In this document: piece by piece, positions 33,544 to 45,457 of the stretch
How the letters are laid out: every line of letters starts with the position of its first letter
Numbering within the stretch: position 1 is the first letter of the stretch
Notes under the pieces: generated by a model
Seen by the model: only the letters and a program-made list of their open reading frames with translations
Databases searched by the model: none
What the model was told of the DNA's origin: nothing
Assembly (NCBI GenBank): GCA_008802785.1
Contig: VUYT01000040.1
Location: 91,624 to 155,623 of the forward strand
Direction: 5' to 3'
Origin: Symmetrospora coprosmae
Lineage: Eukaryota > Basidiomycota > Cystobasidiomycetes > Symmetrosporaceae
DNA: 64,000 nucleotides
Program-made: the position numbers and the translations under genes

Positions 33544-33760
33544 ATCTGTCTCTGTGTCTCTCCCTGTCTGTGCTGATCTTTCCTGCTCTTATTATGCTGT
33601 CGCACCGGGTTAGAGCGAAGCAGAGAAAGAGCGATGCTGCTGCTTGCCTTCTGACATTGTTGCACACACCCCGTCTTCCATGCCAGCGGACGCAGCAATC
33701 ACAGGCGCATTCAGTACTCCCTCTGCGCCGTAGATCTCTCTCTGAGGGAGGCAAGGCAGG

Positions 33761-36700
33761 ATGTCGTTCAGCAGGTCGGTGTGGTTCAGCACGGGCGGGG
33801 GAGGAGGAGGTGGAGGTGGAGAGTATGAGAGCGACGAGGAGGAGATTCAGGATGAGCAGGTGCATGGGGCCGGACATCCGAAGCAGCCGTAGCACACACA
33901 CCATTGCGCACACTAACTGCGATTGCGCATGCTCCATTCGTGTCCGCTGCACCACGTCCAGATCCGAGAGCGCCCAGACGCCATATGCTACCTCGTCGAG
34001 TGCAGCACGTCCATGCTCGCCACCACACCTCACCTAGACAACGGCGCGCCCGTAGATGCAGACGACGAAGGTCCCGACGATGACGATGACGACGGCATCC
34101 TGCACAGGAGCAACGTGTCCGCAGCCATCAAGTCCGCCCTCGACCTCATGCGCACCCGCATCATCTCTGGCAACCCAAGGGACGTGGTCGGCGTTGTCCT
34201 CTACGACACGGTCCGCGCAAAGGGCCTCGAGGGGGAACTGTCGAAACCTGGCGTCTACCTCCTTCTTGAGCCGCAGGTCATCCAGGCAACGAACATCAAG
34301 CTCCTCATGGAGACCCTCGAGGGTGGGGACTTTCTACGCTATCCGCCTGACAGAGCATGTTGTCGCTTCCTACGCGCTGACGACCCATCTATACCCTTGC
34401 ACCTGCACGATGGTGTACGCAGAAGCCGAGAGCGACCCTCAATCATTCCAGAAGCGCTTCGCTCCTATCGACTCCTCCGTGCAGAGCACGCAGCTCATCG
34501 ATGCCATGCGTTTTTGCGAGACGCTTCTCAAAAACCGGTACGCGCATGCTTTTCATCGGTGACACTCGTGTATTGTTGTGAGATCGTCCTTGACGCGCCA
34601 TCATTGCAATCCACCTCACAGCTCGGCCAACCTCTCGAATCGCGCCCTGTATCTCTTCACCGACAAGGACGATCCGTTCCAAGGCAATCAAATGCAGCAG
34701 AGCGTCGCACACGTATTTGCAAATGTGCGTCATTCCTTCCGGCGTATAGGCTCGGAGGCACACTGCGCGTTGCGTTGCTCGTAGCAGGCACTGCCTCTCA
34801 TTGACACGCGCCTTGATCGGCCCAGGATGCACACGAGTCCGGTTTCGCCATCAAGACCTTCTTCCTTCCTGTTGACGCTCAGTCTTTCGACCTCGGCCTC
34901 TTCTGGGACCGCTTCCGCTTCGACCGATCGATCGATGTCGAGATGGACAATGCGAGCCTGATTTTCGGTGGGCGGAACCGCCACCAGATGCTCCTCGAGC
35001 TCAGCGGGTGGAGCGGCCGGACGAAGCGGGCCATGTGGAGCGTCCCACTGTACCTGTGGGACGGCATTGCTCTGGGAGTGACGGGGTGCGTCGGTGCCTA
35101 CTTTGGCTTGCACAGATCTCCAGCATCCCGAGGCTGCAGCTGATAACCGCCATGACATCACCCCATGGCCCAGTTACGCCGCCGTGTCGGAGCAGAAGAA
35201 GAGGCCACCCGTGGACGTCGAGGCGGCTGAACAGCTTCGCGAGGTCTACCACAAGGTCTCGTATACGGACCGAGCCACGGGCCAGGAACTGCTCGATCCA
35301 AAGAAGGACATTGTCAAGTATGCTGCGGTTGGGCCCAAGGGGAAAGATGAGCAGAGAATCGAATTCGACCCGGAGGAGGTGCTCAAGATCAAGAACCTAG
35401 GGATGGGACCCTGTGAGCGCTCAGGCTAGCCTGCTGTCCGCTTCGCGCGCGGCGATACTGACGCGACAGGGGGTCGCAGCACTCAAGCTCCTGGGCTTCA
35501 TGCCTCGCGCACAGGTCAAGCCTCAACACACGCACAAGCACTCGTACCTCATCTACCCGAACGAGACGGTGAGGCTAGGCCAGTTTCGCTGACGCCTCTT
35601 GGCAGCCAGAAGAGTCCGCTGATGTCTGGCTTGCACCGCACCGTGTAGCAATACGCAAACAGCATACCAGCATTTGCCGCCTTGCTCAAGACAATGCTCA
35701 AGAAGGACATCGTCGGGCTTGGTGTCCTCGTTGCGCGAAGCAATAGCACACCCGTCGTTGTCTACATGCTGCCTCAGGTGAGGCCCGCTGATTACATCTG
35801 CAAAAAGATAACACGTGCGTAGAGCTGACCGCCACCCCGCGTTTCTGCACGACGGAGCAGGCCGAAATTCGCGATCCAGAGACCGACGTCCAGGTCGACC
35901 CGCCCTGCATCTGGCTCATCCAGATCTCCTTCGCAGACGACATGCGCGAGCCGAGGCTCGCACACAGTCTGAGTGCAAAGGTGGCCTCGACAGTGCCGGT
36001 CAGCGACAACGACGATGATGTGGAAATGCAAGGTCAGTCTGTGCTCGCTCGCCGCTACAACTCCGTTCGCTACTGGTTACATGCTCTAACTGGTGCATGC
36101 ATCCTTGCTGCCATTGCAGGGGACGTCGACAACGGACTCATTGCCGAATGCGCCAAGCTCGTCAGCAAGCTGAAGATCCAATACAAGCCGAATCAGCTTG
36201 AGAATCCAGGTGTGTGGCTGCGAGGCTGCCGATTCGAGAGCTGCACTGCCGGCAGCCTTCGGTCTGCCTGTTCTGGCTCTAAAGTCTCTCAGCTGACCGG
36301 CATATCCGGCTTTGCACGCGTTCCAGTCCTTCAGCACCACTACAAATCGCTCGCCGCTCATGCCCTCTCCGAGGACGATCCGATCCCTGTCGATTTGACC
36401 GAGCCAGACGCGCCCGTCATTGCCGAGCGCGTAGGGAAGTGCGTCAAGAACATCAAGCGCTTGCTCGGAGAGCATCCTCAGCTCTCGAATACGACGTGGA
36501 ACCGGACGCGTACCGCATCTGGCGCGCTGGCGGACGAAGCGGACGATCAGCCCAAACCGCGCGTGAGCCAGGCCAAGCCCGCCTTGGAGATTGGGCGGCT
36601 CGAGGCGCAGCTCGTCAAGGAGTTCGCAAACTACAGAGAAACGGGCAAGACATCACTCACGAACGACAAGCTGAAAGACTACCTCAAGCAGAAGGGTATT

Positions 36701-36847
36701 CCCAAGACTAGCGCGATGAAGAAGGCGGAGCTCCTGATTGCCGCGGAGGAACAGCTGATCAAGGATGGCAAGCTGAGTAAAGCCAAGAGCAAGGAGAAGA
36801 AGGAGAAGAAGAAGCGACGCGTGAGCGAGGACAGTGATGACGAGTAA
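33761..36847 (+). CDS. KU70: Ku70 DNA end-binding subunit
   Basis: Eleven exons give 725 residues: 33761-33859, 33962-34322, 34423-34537, 34622-34724, 34826-35085, 35174-35412, 35480-35568, 35649-35777, 35861-36032, 36120-36209, 36327-36847. An acidic N-terminus precedes the vWA-like domain (DAICYLVECSTSML...RDVVGVVLYDT...LYLFTDKDDPF). The beta-barrel core contains LKLLGFMPRAQVKPQHTHKHSYLIYPNE and VGLGVLVARSNSTPVVVYMLPQ. A C-terminal SAP motif follows (SLTNDKLKDYLKQKGIPKTSAMKKAEL), then a lysine-rich nuclear tail. Ku70 pairs with Ku80 to ring DNA ends for non-homologous end joining and telomere protection. Length is slightly above the usual 600-650 residues because of low-complexity stretches. 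All junctions keep the frame. Confidence 0.95.
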
Positions 36848-37001
36848 GCGCTCGTCCGCATTCTGCCGTCATGTCTTCCAGTAGAAGTGCAGCAGTGAAG
36901 GGCATCAAACAGTCGTTGTCACCAATAAGTCGATACACTCAAGCCAACCCGTGCCCTGCAAGTAGTACAATTGCGACACCAACAACACCCTCTATACTGC
37001 A

Positions 37002-38284
37002 TCACCGCGTTTCCACTTCCAAGCTCTCCCTCCCCTGCACCTGTTGTACCTCAGAATGGCCGCTGACATCACCCAAAGCCTCCTCGTCTTCGAGTTGCAC
37101 GGACTCCCGTCTTGTAGTGTTCCGGCGGTATATCCATGCTTGCGCGCAGATGAGGCAATCGACCGACAATTGGAAGCAGGCTCTGCGGGGCGTTGCGGAG
37201 GAGACAAGTCAGTCATGGTTCGCTATGGATGCAGACTGTTGATCATAGTGCGACGCACGTCGCTTTGAACTGCCAGCTGTTGCCCGGCTGAGCGAAGAAG
37301 TAGATCGTCTTGAAGGCGTCCCCGAACACCCAGCCGGCAAGGACCGTCATCCTGAAGCCCGATAGCGACTTCCGGCGGAAGTTGGAAAGAAGTTGCGGGA
37401 TGGGAAGCTGAGCAGTGGCAGAGGAAGAAAAGTACACGGCGTGAGTGTGACAGCCATATAGGACAGCAACGGGGCGGGATGGTGATGTACTGTGGACTCA
37501 AGACCCAGGGCCACGAGTCCTATCGTGTCGACGTAGGTGTCGAATCCTGATAGGAAGATATACAGGACGGTATTGACGCCAATGAGAGCCGCGATGAACT
37601 CGATGAAAGTCTGCCCATGCGTGCGTACACGAGCGGTTTCAGCAGGGATGCATAGAGGCCCGGGAGGAGGTAAGGCTCACCCCATAGCTTGCCCATTGCC
37701 AGAGGTTGTACGGCCGCTTCCCGAATCTTGAGCCTAGTAGGACATGCCATTTAGCTCGAAGAAAGGTAATTATCACGACCGCCCGTCATGCATGTTACTG
37801 GCCCACCGGAATTGGGTAAGGCAGACGGGCCATTTGCTGGATTCAGAAGGCTCGTCGCCGACGTCGCAAGTGGCTTGGCTGGGTCGTTCGGGTCGCTTGG
37901 AGCTGCCAATCCAACGACGGTGCTCGCTACTTGGGATGGTGAGCTGTACTTGAGGCACACGTAGAGCAGTGCAAGCTGGAACGCAATCATGCTGGACGAG
38001 GCGCGGGCGCGGGCAAGGTGGAGAAGTCAGTATTGGAGGATAACATAGAGTACAAAGCCGTGACGAAGCACACACAGGATGGACTGAACGAGCAATGCCA
38101 ATTCGAACCGCTTCCCGAACCAGAAGAAGATGCGCAAGATGTTTGCGACAATGAGGACCCCGCAGACGTCGAGGCTGAATCCGGTGGAATCTCGCCGGCG
38201 CACGATGGAGATGTACTGGTCGAGGTAGACAAGAGGAGGGCCGACTGCCATGCCAATCGATGCGAGCTGGTTGATGATGGTCAT
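37002..38284 (-). CDS. PQ-loop membrane protein, ANY1/SLC66A2 type
   Basis: Six exons (38284-38076, 37991-37807, 37733-37681, 37610-37491, 37407-37259, 37182-37002) give 298 residues. The first PQ-loop repeat appears as VGPPLVYLDQYISIVRRRDSTGFS, followed by VANILRIFFWFGKRFELALLVQSIL. A short WQWASYG helix and a second PQ-like repeat (GLESTLPIPQLLSNFRRKSLSGFR) follow, then VFGDAFKTIYFFAQ. About seven membrane segments are expected. Yeast Any1 and human SLC66A2 oppose or modulate phosphatidylserine/ethanolamine flippases at Golgi and endosomes. The charged C-terminal tail is cytosolic. It is convergent with Ku70 and divergent from the next gene. Confidence 0.85.
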
Positions 38285-38608
38285 GTCGGGCAGCTGCAGG
38301 CGTGTCCCGAGTCCCGTGTGGAGGAGGATAGGGGCACGTAGGGAGGCGTGATTGATTGCAAGATGAGGAGACAGGGAAGGACGGGAAGAGCGATGCTGAG
38401 AATTCAAAGGTGCGCGACGTTAGAGGTCAATTGTCCGTCAGTGTACAGCGCAGTCAAGCGTCGGGCGCTGACCGCTTGCTGCTGCTTGTGTGGGCGTGCC
38501 TGAAAGGGGGGGACAGGACGCCCTAGATGTGCTGGCAGCTCGCTCGCTCATCCTCTCTGCTTCTTCCTCATCCCGCTCAACCAGCACATACAGATCTTGG
38601 AGGATGCA
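38285..38608. promoter_or_regulatory. divergent intergenic region
   Basis: A 324-bp gap between divergent genes, holding both promoters. No specific motif recognised. Confidence 0.35.
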
Positions 38609-41359
38609 ATGTCAGCAGCACCAGAGAGCATTGCCATCCCTGGCGTAGGAGACTCAGGCAACCCTGCACCGACCTACGCCAGCGTCCTGTCGTCGTCGCC
38701 AGAGTCGTCGGGCTCAACGTCATCCTTGCCACCGACGTCGTCCGCGACAGTCGGAGTCACCCGCCGCCATCACTACTCGTACATCCGCTCAGAGCATCGC
38801 GGCAGTACAGGCTCGAGCTCATCATGGTTCGCGGGGAATGCGGGCCTCGAGGACGAGAGTGACCTGCCGCGTCAGGGCAGTACAGGGGCAACTGTGGGGG
38901 CAGCGGCAGCAGCAGCAGGGCCGGAGGAGGACGACGAGGATGAGCAGTTCATGTTTGTCGAGTCCATGCGCCGCGGGTTGGAAGCTCAGCGCCGTCGCAG
39001 GAACATCGACGGCAGCCTCGCAGGTCCCGACGACACCTCCGCTGCACCCGTGTCCACCCTGCGCCGCTCGCATAGCATCCGCGAGACTGCCGGGACACGC
39101 ACGCGACCTGTGCGACCCGCAACACGGCGAAGCGAAGAGCTGCAGCCTGGCGAGCTCGAGAACCGCGGCCAGTGGCTCGCAAGCGCGACCAGCAACGCCG
39201 AAGCAGCTTCCTCTCAGCCCACCTTCGACCAAGGCCTACAGTTGCGCATTCGCGCCAACGCGCCTCATCCAGCTTCTGCTGCAATAACCGACGAGCTTGC
39301 CCTTCCTCCACGCATGAGCAGTAGCGGCGAAGCGACAGTCTATCTCAACGGCGTACCCATCGCGCAGGAGTACGGTGACGCCGGACCGGACGGGCAGGAA
39401 GCCAACTTGGACGCCTTTGAGCGCGTCTTCTTTGGCAGGGAAGGCCGGCTGCGGAGTCAGGCGCAGATGCGAGAAGCGCTTGCGCATGTCGAGAACAACG
39501 GCACAGTAACAGCAGCAAGAGACGCTTTGGCAGGAGAGTCGGTCAAGGAACCTGTCCTCTTGCTGTCTTGCGGCGGGGGAAGCGAAGACACAGGGCGCAC
39601 TCGGCAGTCTCTGCCAGACGGCTTCTATTTCACCGACGAGCAGTCACTGCGCAGAGATGAGAGCTGGAGTGCTCCCGGTCCGCCTCGTCGTAGTTCCACT
39701 TCATCCAGCCGCCGAACCCATCCTCCCGACTTTGCATCGTGGTCTCCGGACTCTTTGTCCACGGAGGCAACGCTCCGAGCCTCTCCTCTGCCAAAATTCG
39801 TATCCTCACGCAACCCCAATTCCTCACAACGCCTTCGGTCGTCCTGGGCGGGACACCGAACTACTCCTTCGGCCAACATTAGGCACCCCGGCGGCGGCTG
39901 TGGCGCGCTCATCACCGCACGCGGCAAGCGCGCTCCGAGCTACGACCTTTCAGCCAGCATCACTCCCTCTTTCGAAGGAACGGCCGACGTGTGCGAGATG
40001 TACGAGTCGGACGCTCCGCCCATCTCCGACGCGGCTGACTGGCTGGGCATCTTGGACTGGCCGGCATTCGAGACCTTTCTCGTCATGGAATCGACGGATG
40101 AGGCACAGCCATGGCGCGCGATGGACCCGCTTCTCCCGCGCCGAGCCCCCAGGTGTCGCTGCCTGCGTGCGTCAGTCGGGTGCAGAGCGTGCGGGAACGT
40201 GGTTGGCTTCTGCGTCGCGCAGCGGTGCCTGCACTGCAAGCTTCGCGTCGGACCGGGAGCAGGCGCTGAGGCAGTGTACAAGCACACCTTCTACTTTTTC
40301 GGCAGCTCCGTCTCTGCGTTCGTCAGGCCTGCAACGCAGACACACATCAAAGGCAAAGGGCGCGCATTGCAACCGGACAGGAAGGAGGCGGCTCAAGGTG
40401 GGATGGAATGGGGCAGCAATGCCGCCTTCGCTACCGGGAAGGAGATCAGCGAAGGAGCATGGGACCGACTAGTGCTCTCTCGTGGGCAGGATGTACAAGC
40501 AGGTCTTGCCGGAGACCCCGTGGCGTGGAGAGAGAGCGTGCAGGACCTCGTCGAGGCATATCGCCGGGAAGCAGCCGACGAAGACGGGCCAGAAGCGGAG
40601 CTCGAATATTCCGGTCGTGACGTATACGCCGCGGCCCCGCGTGTTCCGTCGTTGCGACAGGGTCCAGCCACTCTAGATCGGGGCGCATCGCGTTCCCCGC
40701 TCGCGCACACCAGTAGCAGCATCTTTTTCAGCCCTGGCTCAGGACGGCCCCTGCCGCGGCCAGTACGGCCCCTAGCGACGCACGAGGGGGAGCGCACGAG
40801 TGCTCCTGGCACATCTCTGCTGTCGAGGACGAGACCGGCGCCCTTTTTCCCCCTGAGCTGGCAGGACTCATCAGCGCCAGTGCAGTCCGGAAACGCTGGC
40901 TTGGCCGATGAAGCAGAGACGAGCTTCGTACGCACGGCTTCCCCTCGGCCACCTCGCAGAACAGCAGTGTCAGATGCTGCACTCGCTCGGTCGCGGGCAG
41001 AGATGGCGGCGCTGAGCGAGCTCAACGAGTCGTTCACGGAACGCATCGCGCGACTCCGCCAGGATCTGCGGGGGTTTGTCAACCACCCTCTGCTGGCTGG
41101 CATTCCGGGCGAAACGGATGGCCACGGCGCGGGCATGACGGCGACGCAGGAAGGGACGTCGGTGCCGGCGAGCACGCGGCGAAGAAGGAGGGAGAGCGAG
41201 GCCGGAGGGGATGAATCGGACGACGCCGAGGGAGGCATCGTGCGACTTGCGAGAAGAAGGAGGAGAGATTCTGTCCGCGAGGCAGGGGCGGACAGCACAG
41301 GCAGTGGTGGCAACCGGCATCAGTGGCAGCAGTATCAGGTTGGCCTCGTTGGGCGGTAG
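38609..41359 (+). CDS. FAM72-like cysteine-cluster protein, largely disordered
   Basis: A single frame of 916 codons from the first ATG. Most of the protein is Ser/Arg/acidic low complexity. Residues ~470-570 form a folded-looking island: CEMYESDAPPISDAADWLG, then C-R-C...C-x2-CGNVVGF...C-x2-C and YKHTFYFFGS. The order CRC-x(6)-CxxCGNxVG followed by another CxxC is reminiscent of the FAM72 family, where a similar cysteine cluster binds zinc; human FAM72A antagonises the uracil glycosylase UNG2. That link rests on this short motif only. A short helix (ALSELNESFTERIARLRQDLRGF) near residue 800 and a basic C-terminal region are also visible. Otherwise the gene is unassigned. Confidence 0.6.
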   Translation: MSAAPESIAIPGVGDSGNPAPTYASVLSSSPESSGSTSSLPPTSSATVGVTRRHHYSYIRSEHRGSTGSSSSWFAGNAGLEDESDLPRQGSTGATVGAAAAAAGPEEDDEDEQFMFVESMRRGLEAQRRRRNIDGSLAGPDDTSAAPVSTLRRSHSIRETAGTRTRPVRPATRRSEELQPGELENRGQWLASATSNAEAASSQPTFDQGLQLRIRANAPHPASAAITDELALPPRMSSSGEATVYLNGVPIAQEYGDAGPDGQEANLDAFERVFFGREGRLRSQAQMREALAHVENNGTVTAARDALAGESVKEPVLLLSCGGGSEDTGRTRQSLPDGFYFTDEQSLRRDESWSAPGPPRRSSTSSSRRTHPPDFASWSPDSLSTEATLRASPLPKFVSSRNPNSSQRLRSSWAGHRTTPSANIRHPGGGCGALITARGKRAPSYDLSASITPSFEGTADVCEMYESDAPPISDAADWLGILDWPAFETFLVMESTDEAQPWRAMDPLLPRRAPRCRCLRASVGCRACGNVVGFCVAQRCLHCKLRVGPGAGAEAVYKHTFYFFGSSVSAFVRPATQTHIKGKGRALQPDRKEAAQGGMEWGSNAAFATGKEISEGAWDRLVLSRGQDVQAGLAGDPVAWRESVQDLVEAYRREAADEDGPEAELEYSGRDVYAAAPRVPSLRQGPATLDRGASRSPLAHTSSSIFFSPGSGRPLPRPVRPLATHEGERTSAPGTSLLSRTRPAPFFPLSWQDSSAPVQSGNAGLADEAETSFVRTASPRPPRRTAVSDAALARSRAEMAALSELNESFTERIARLRQDLRGFVNHPLLAGIPGETDGHGAGMTATQEGTSVPASTRRRRRESEAGGDESDDAEGGIVRLARRRRRDSVREAGADSTGSGGNRHQWQQYQVGLVGR

Positions 41360-41669
41360 GAAGGCAGCAAGGTAGTGATGCGCGCATGTAGCCCAGCCCA
41401 TTCACGACACGACTCGCATATACACGACACTCAACAGCGCAGCGGTGCAACATTACGAGCAAGCGTGCTCTTCACGTTCATGTATCTTAGTCTTCTTCTT
41501 CGTAGGCACCGTAACACAGAGATGCTATCTGCGCGTGTCTGCCGCCACCGAGCCGCGGGGGCCTGCCTGACGCGGACCCCGATGCCGACGCGGGTCTGCG
41601 TCTCTCAAGGGGACAGACAGACAGCAGGAGCAACGATGTGGCAGCAGTATCAGCGGTGACAGCGAGCGA
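41360..41669. other. intergenic, nothing assigned
   Basis: A 310-bp gap between two plus-strand genes. No supported feature apart from the presumed promoter of the kinase gene. Confidence 0.45.
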
Positions 41670-44600
41670 ATGAGCAGCACGATGGAGCAGCAGCAGCAGC
41701 AGTACAGCGATGGCCTGCTGCGCCCTTCGCGGTCGCGGATGTCGTACATGAACACGTCCAACTTCAACCTCGCCGGCGCCGGAGCAGGAGGGAGAGGGTT
41801 GGATGGCCCACTCGCATGGGCAGCAGCAGCGGGCAATGGCTATCAGCAGCAGCAGCAGCAGCAGAACAATCACGTCCGATATCACAATGGCCATCAGCTC
41901 CAGCCGTTCCACCACCATCCGAGTCCGCAGTACCAACAGCAGCAGTCGCAGCAGCAGCAGTACCCGCACCAGTCTCAGCAGCAGCCCCATCACCACCAGC
42001 AGCAACCACCACCACCGCAGCAACAGCAAGCAAAGCCGATAGAGCCCCTCTTTGAGAAATACGAGATCGTAGGGAAAGGCGCGTACGGCGCAGTGTACAG
42101 AGGCGAAGAGAAGCACACCGGCCTGGTCGTCGCGCTCAAGGTGCGGGGCGGGGAGAAGACGCCTGCCTGTTTGCCACGCTCGACGAACATGGGGCTGATT
42201 CCCTATATGCACACACGCGCAGGTCATTGATCTCGATCATCCGGACAACGAGGACATTGGCGAGATCCAGCGCGAGGTCGCCCTCCTCAGCCAGCTGCGC
42301 GATGCCGAGAACCACAACATCACTCTCTACCACGGCTGCTGGGTCACCGGGCACGAGCTGTGGATCGCAATGGACTACGCCAGCGGAGGGAGCATACGTA
42401 CTTTGGTGGGTTGCCGTGTGGATTGGCCGGGAATGAGGCTGTCGCTTAGACCTCCCCAAACTGACGCGGTCTTGCCCGAACGCTCTGCATTATGCTTCTG
42501 GCCTCCTCCAGATGAAAGCGCACACAGAGAGGCAGATCGAAGAGGGCTTCATCGTTCTCATTACCCGCGAAGTACTCGTCGCATTGGCCTATCTGCACAA
42601 AGAGGGTATCATCCACCGGGACATCAAGGGTGGGCATCCTTACTGACAGGCAGACCTAGCGTTGTACCTGCTTGCACTTCGCTGATACCAGGTCTACGTC
42701 CTCCAGCCGCAAACATCCTCCTGACGCAAGCCGGCAAGATCCTGCTCTGCGACTTTGGCGTGGCAGCGCACCTGCAAGCGCACTCGAAGCGGTCCACTTT
42801 CATCGGTACCCCCTACTGGATGGCCCCAGAAGTAATCACCGAGGGGAAATTGTACGATACAAAGGCGGATGTGTGGTCGCTCGGCGTGACTGTCTACGAG
42901 ATCGCGACTGGAAATCCGCCGCTGGTCAAGTACGAGCCGCTGCGGGCGATCCAGATGATTCCGAAAGCAATCCCGCCAAAGCTCCCAGAAACATCGTCCG
43001 ACGGGAATCCGAGCTTGTTTACGCCCAACATGCGAGAGTTTATGTCGTTGGCCCTCACCATCGACCCTGCCCAGCGTCCGTCAGCGGAGGAGCTCGGAAA
43101 GAGCAAGTGGATCAAGGGGGCGAGCAAGATGCCTACGACCCTGCTGAGAGAGCTTATCGTGCGGTACGGCGGATGGGTGAATGCTGGCGGCAAGCGCATG
43201 AGCATCATCGACGATGTGCAGAGAAGGTGTGTCCACCCGGCTGTAGCCCCGAGCGGCTGGTGGAAGCTGAATTTGTCAGCGCCCTCACAGAGACGACACT
43301 TTCGATTTCGACGATAGTAATCCTCGCGCAAGCTGGATCTTCGAGGATGAGGAGAACGCGGTGGAATCACTAGGCGACGAGCCCTATGCCGGGCAGATAC
43401 GGCGGAGTACGTCTACCAAGAGCAAAACAGGTGCGACAGCGCCTTCCAACCACCCTCTGATGCGTCTGTTCGACGCCGATGGCGAACCCGGCCAACCGGG
43501 ATCGGCCGGAGGAGCCAGCTCGTCCAGCCAGGCGGCGGGCAATGGATGGGGAAGCGGGACAGACACGATCCGTCCGCAGAGCATCAACATCCCAGACCTG
43601 GAGGAGGATAGCGGCATCTCTGTGTTTGCACCGTCAGCAACACCATGGTTTATGGCCAGCTCCACGGCCGTTGGTGGCATTCCCTTAGAGGACGAACTCG
43701 TGGAAAGCGATGAGGAGGATCGCGAGAGCAGGACACCGAGCAGTGGTCGGACGTCTTTTGAGCAGCCGATGATCTCAGCCGAGGAAAGCGGTGGAGACAC
43801 TACGTTAGATGCCGGTGGCATCTGCATCCCAGACGATCTGAAGAGCCCATCAACACTGCGGCCGGGCTATCCGCCAGCTAGCGGCAATCAGCTTGGCAAC
43901 GGCGGCTTCCCCGGAGGAGGCTTCAAGTTCGGTGGAGGCAGCAGCAGCAGTGCAGCTCCAGCCGTGCCGCATGCGGCTACAGACAGCGGGTTCAGTGGCG
44001 GGATGGGCTGGAACGCCTTTGGCTCTTCAGCAAATCCTTTCTCCAAAGCACGCAATCGTCAAGCATCAAATGATTCGGTGGGCCCATTCGGTGGCATAGC
44101 TGCTAGCAACAGCGGATCATTCGGAAGCAGCAATCTGGGTGGTCATTTTTCAGGCTCATCATCGAGCGGCGGTGGCAGCAGCCTGGGCACCCTCCCGCCC
44201 TCTCCTCCCTCACATTCTCCCATCGACAGTCGCGAGGGCCCCTTCGGCAGGGCCGCTTCACCGGAAAGCTTTCTGCCGCGTGAAAGAGTAGGAAATGCTG
44301 CAGGCGTTAGCCAGTCGCCATCGTTGCCATCTCTGTCCAGACAAAATGGCGAGCGACAAGGGTCTGGCGAGTCGGGCGAGACAGCCTTCTCTGGCGGGCG
44401 GACGATCGTGTCCCCCCGTTCTGCAATGAGCATTGCAGCCAGTCGACTGCGCAGTAACACAGCGCCCAATTTTCACCAGCAGCAGGCCAGAAACCTGAGC
44501 ACGGGTTCCTCAGACTCGGAAGGCCTTCCCATGCCGCCCGTACCGGCGGCTGCATCTGGCGCGGGACAGATGGTCGAAGAGGACAAGAAGCCTGTCCTCA

Positions 44601-45251
44601 ACTTTGGCTCGGGCAAGTCGCCCTTTGCGCAGGCGCGGGCAGCGGCTGGCCTTGGTATGCCTCGCCGACCGAGCGCGCTCAACTTGCCAGAAGCGAACCC
44701 TCGGCTGGGAGGGGGAGCGTTGACGCCTCGACACCTTTCTCGGGTGAGCAGCTTCGGGACACTGTGCTCCCGTCCCCGTGCTGCGTGAGCCTTCATCCTA
44801 GCAGTCGCTGATTTGGGTTCTGCCATTTCACCAGGACTCGGACGACAACCTCCGGACACCCATGCCGGATATTTCGCCCGTCAACACGAGCTCGGGCGAG
44901 AGCGTCACCACTCCGACAAAAGCAGGCTTTCCCTTCCCCTCTCACGGCTCGCCCTCATCGACCGCTCTGCCGTCAACGAGCACCACTTCATTCTCTGCAT
45001 CGACGAAGGCCCCGTCGATATCCACGTCCGCCACATCCTCGTTCACTCATGCGCCGTACGCCGACAATGGCTGGCCAACAGGTCCGCCCATCAGGCCCTT
45101 CGATTACTCTACGCTCGTCGCTGGCGGTGGGACTGGGCCACACGCCAGAGAGCACGTTCATGCCGAGCTGGATCGCATCGTGAATGAGCTCGGAGAATGG
45201 CTCGCTAGCATCGATGCAGGCATGACGCAGATTCTCGCGGAAAGCGGCTGA
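41670..45251 (+). CDS. GCK-type Ste20-like kinase (KIC1/NAK1 group)
   Basis: Six exons (41670-42140, 42223-42405, 42512-42629, 42707-43226, 43291-44743, 44835-45251) give 1053 residues. A Gln/His-rich N-terminus of ~130 residues precedes the kinase domain: GKGAYGAVYRG, catalytic Lys157 in VVALK, HRD with Asp255 in IIHRDIKAANILL, DFG Asp273, and the group signature GTPYWMAPEVI. After the kinase a ~600-residue Ser/Gly-rich tail ends with a conserved-looking helix (HVHAELDRIVNELGEWLASIDAGM). This layout matches Kic1/Nak1 kinases of the RAM/MOR pathway, which act upstream of the Cbk1/Orb6 NDR kinase to control polarity and cell separation. Exon boundaries fall at usual points in the kinase fold. 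CAG tracts encode the poly-Gln runs. Confidence 0.88.
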
Positions 45252-45457
45252 GCAGCGGGTGCCATCGTCGCTATACGGACGCACTGGAGCTTGCATACTC
45301 CCATAGTGCTCAGACTTGTAGGATGTTCTTCGCGGTGTCGCTCACTCTTCACGACATGCTTGTTGCTAATATCACACGCCAGCATTGTGCAGTAATCATG
45401 TCCTAGCATTGTGATGAAACTCCTGTCGTGCAAGATTCTCGCCCTCCTGATAATAGT

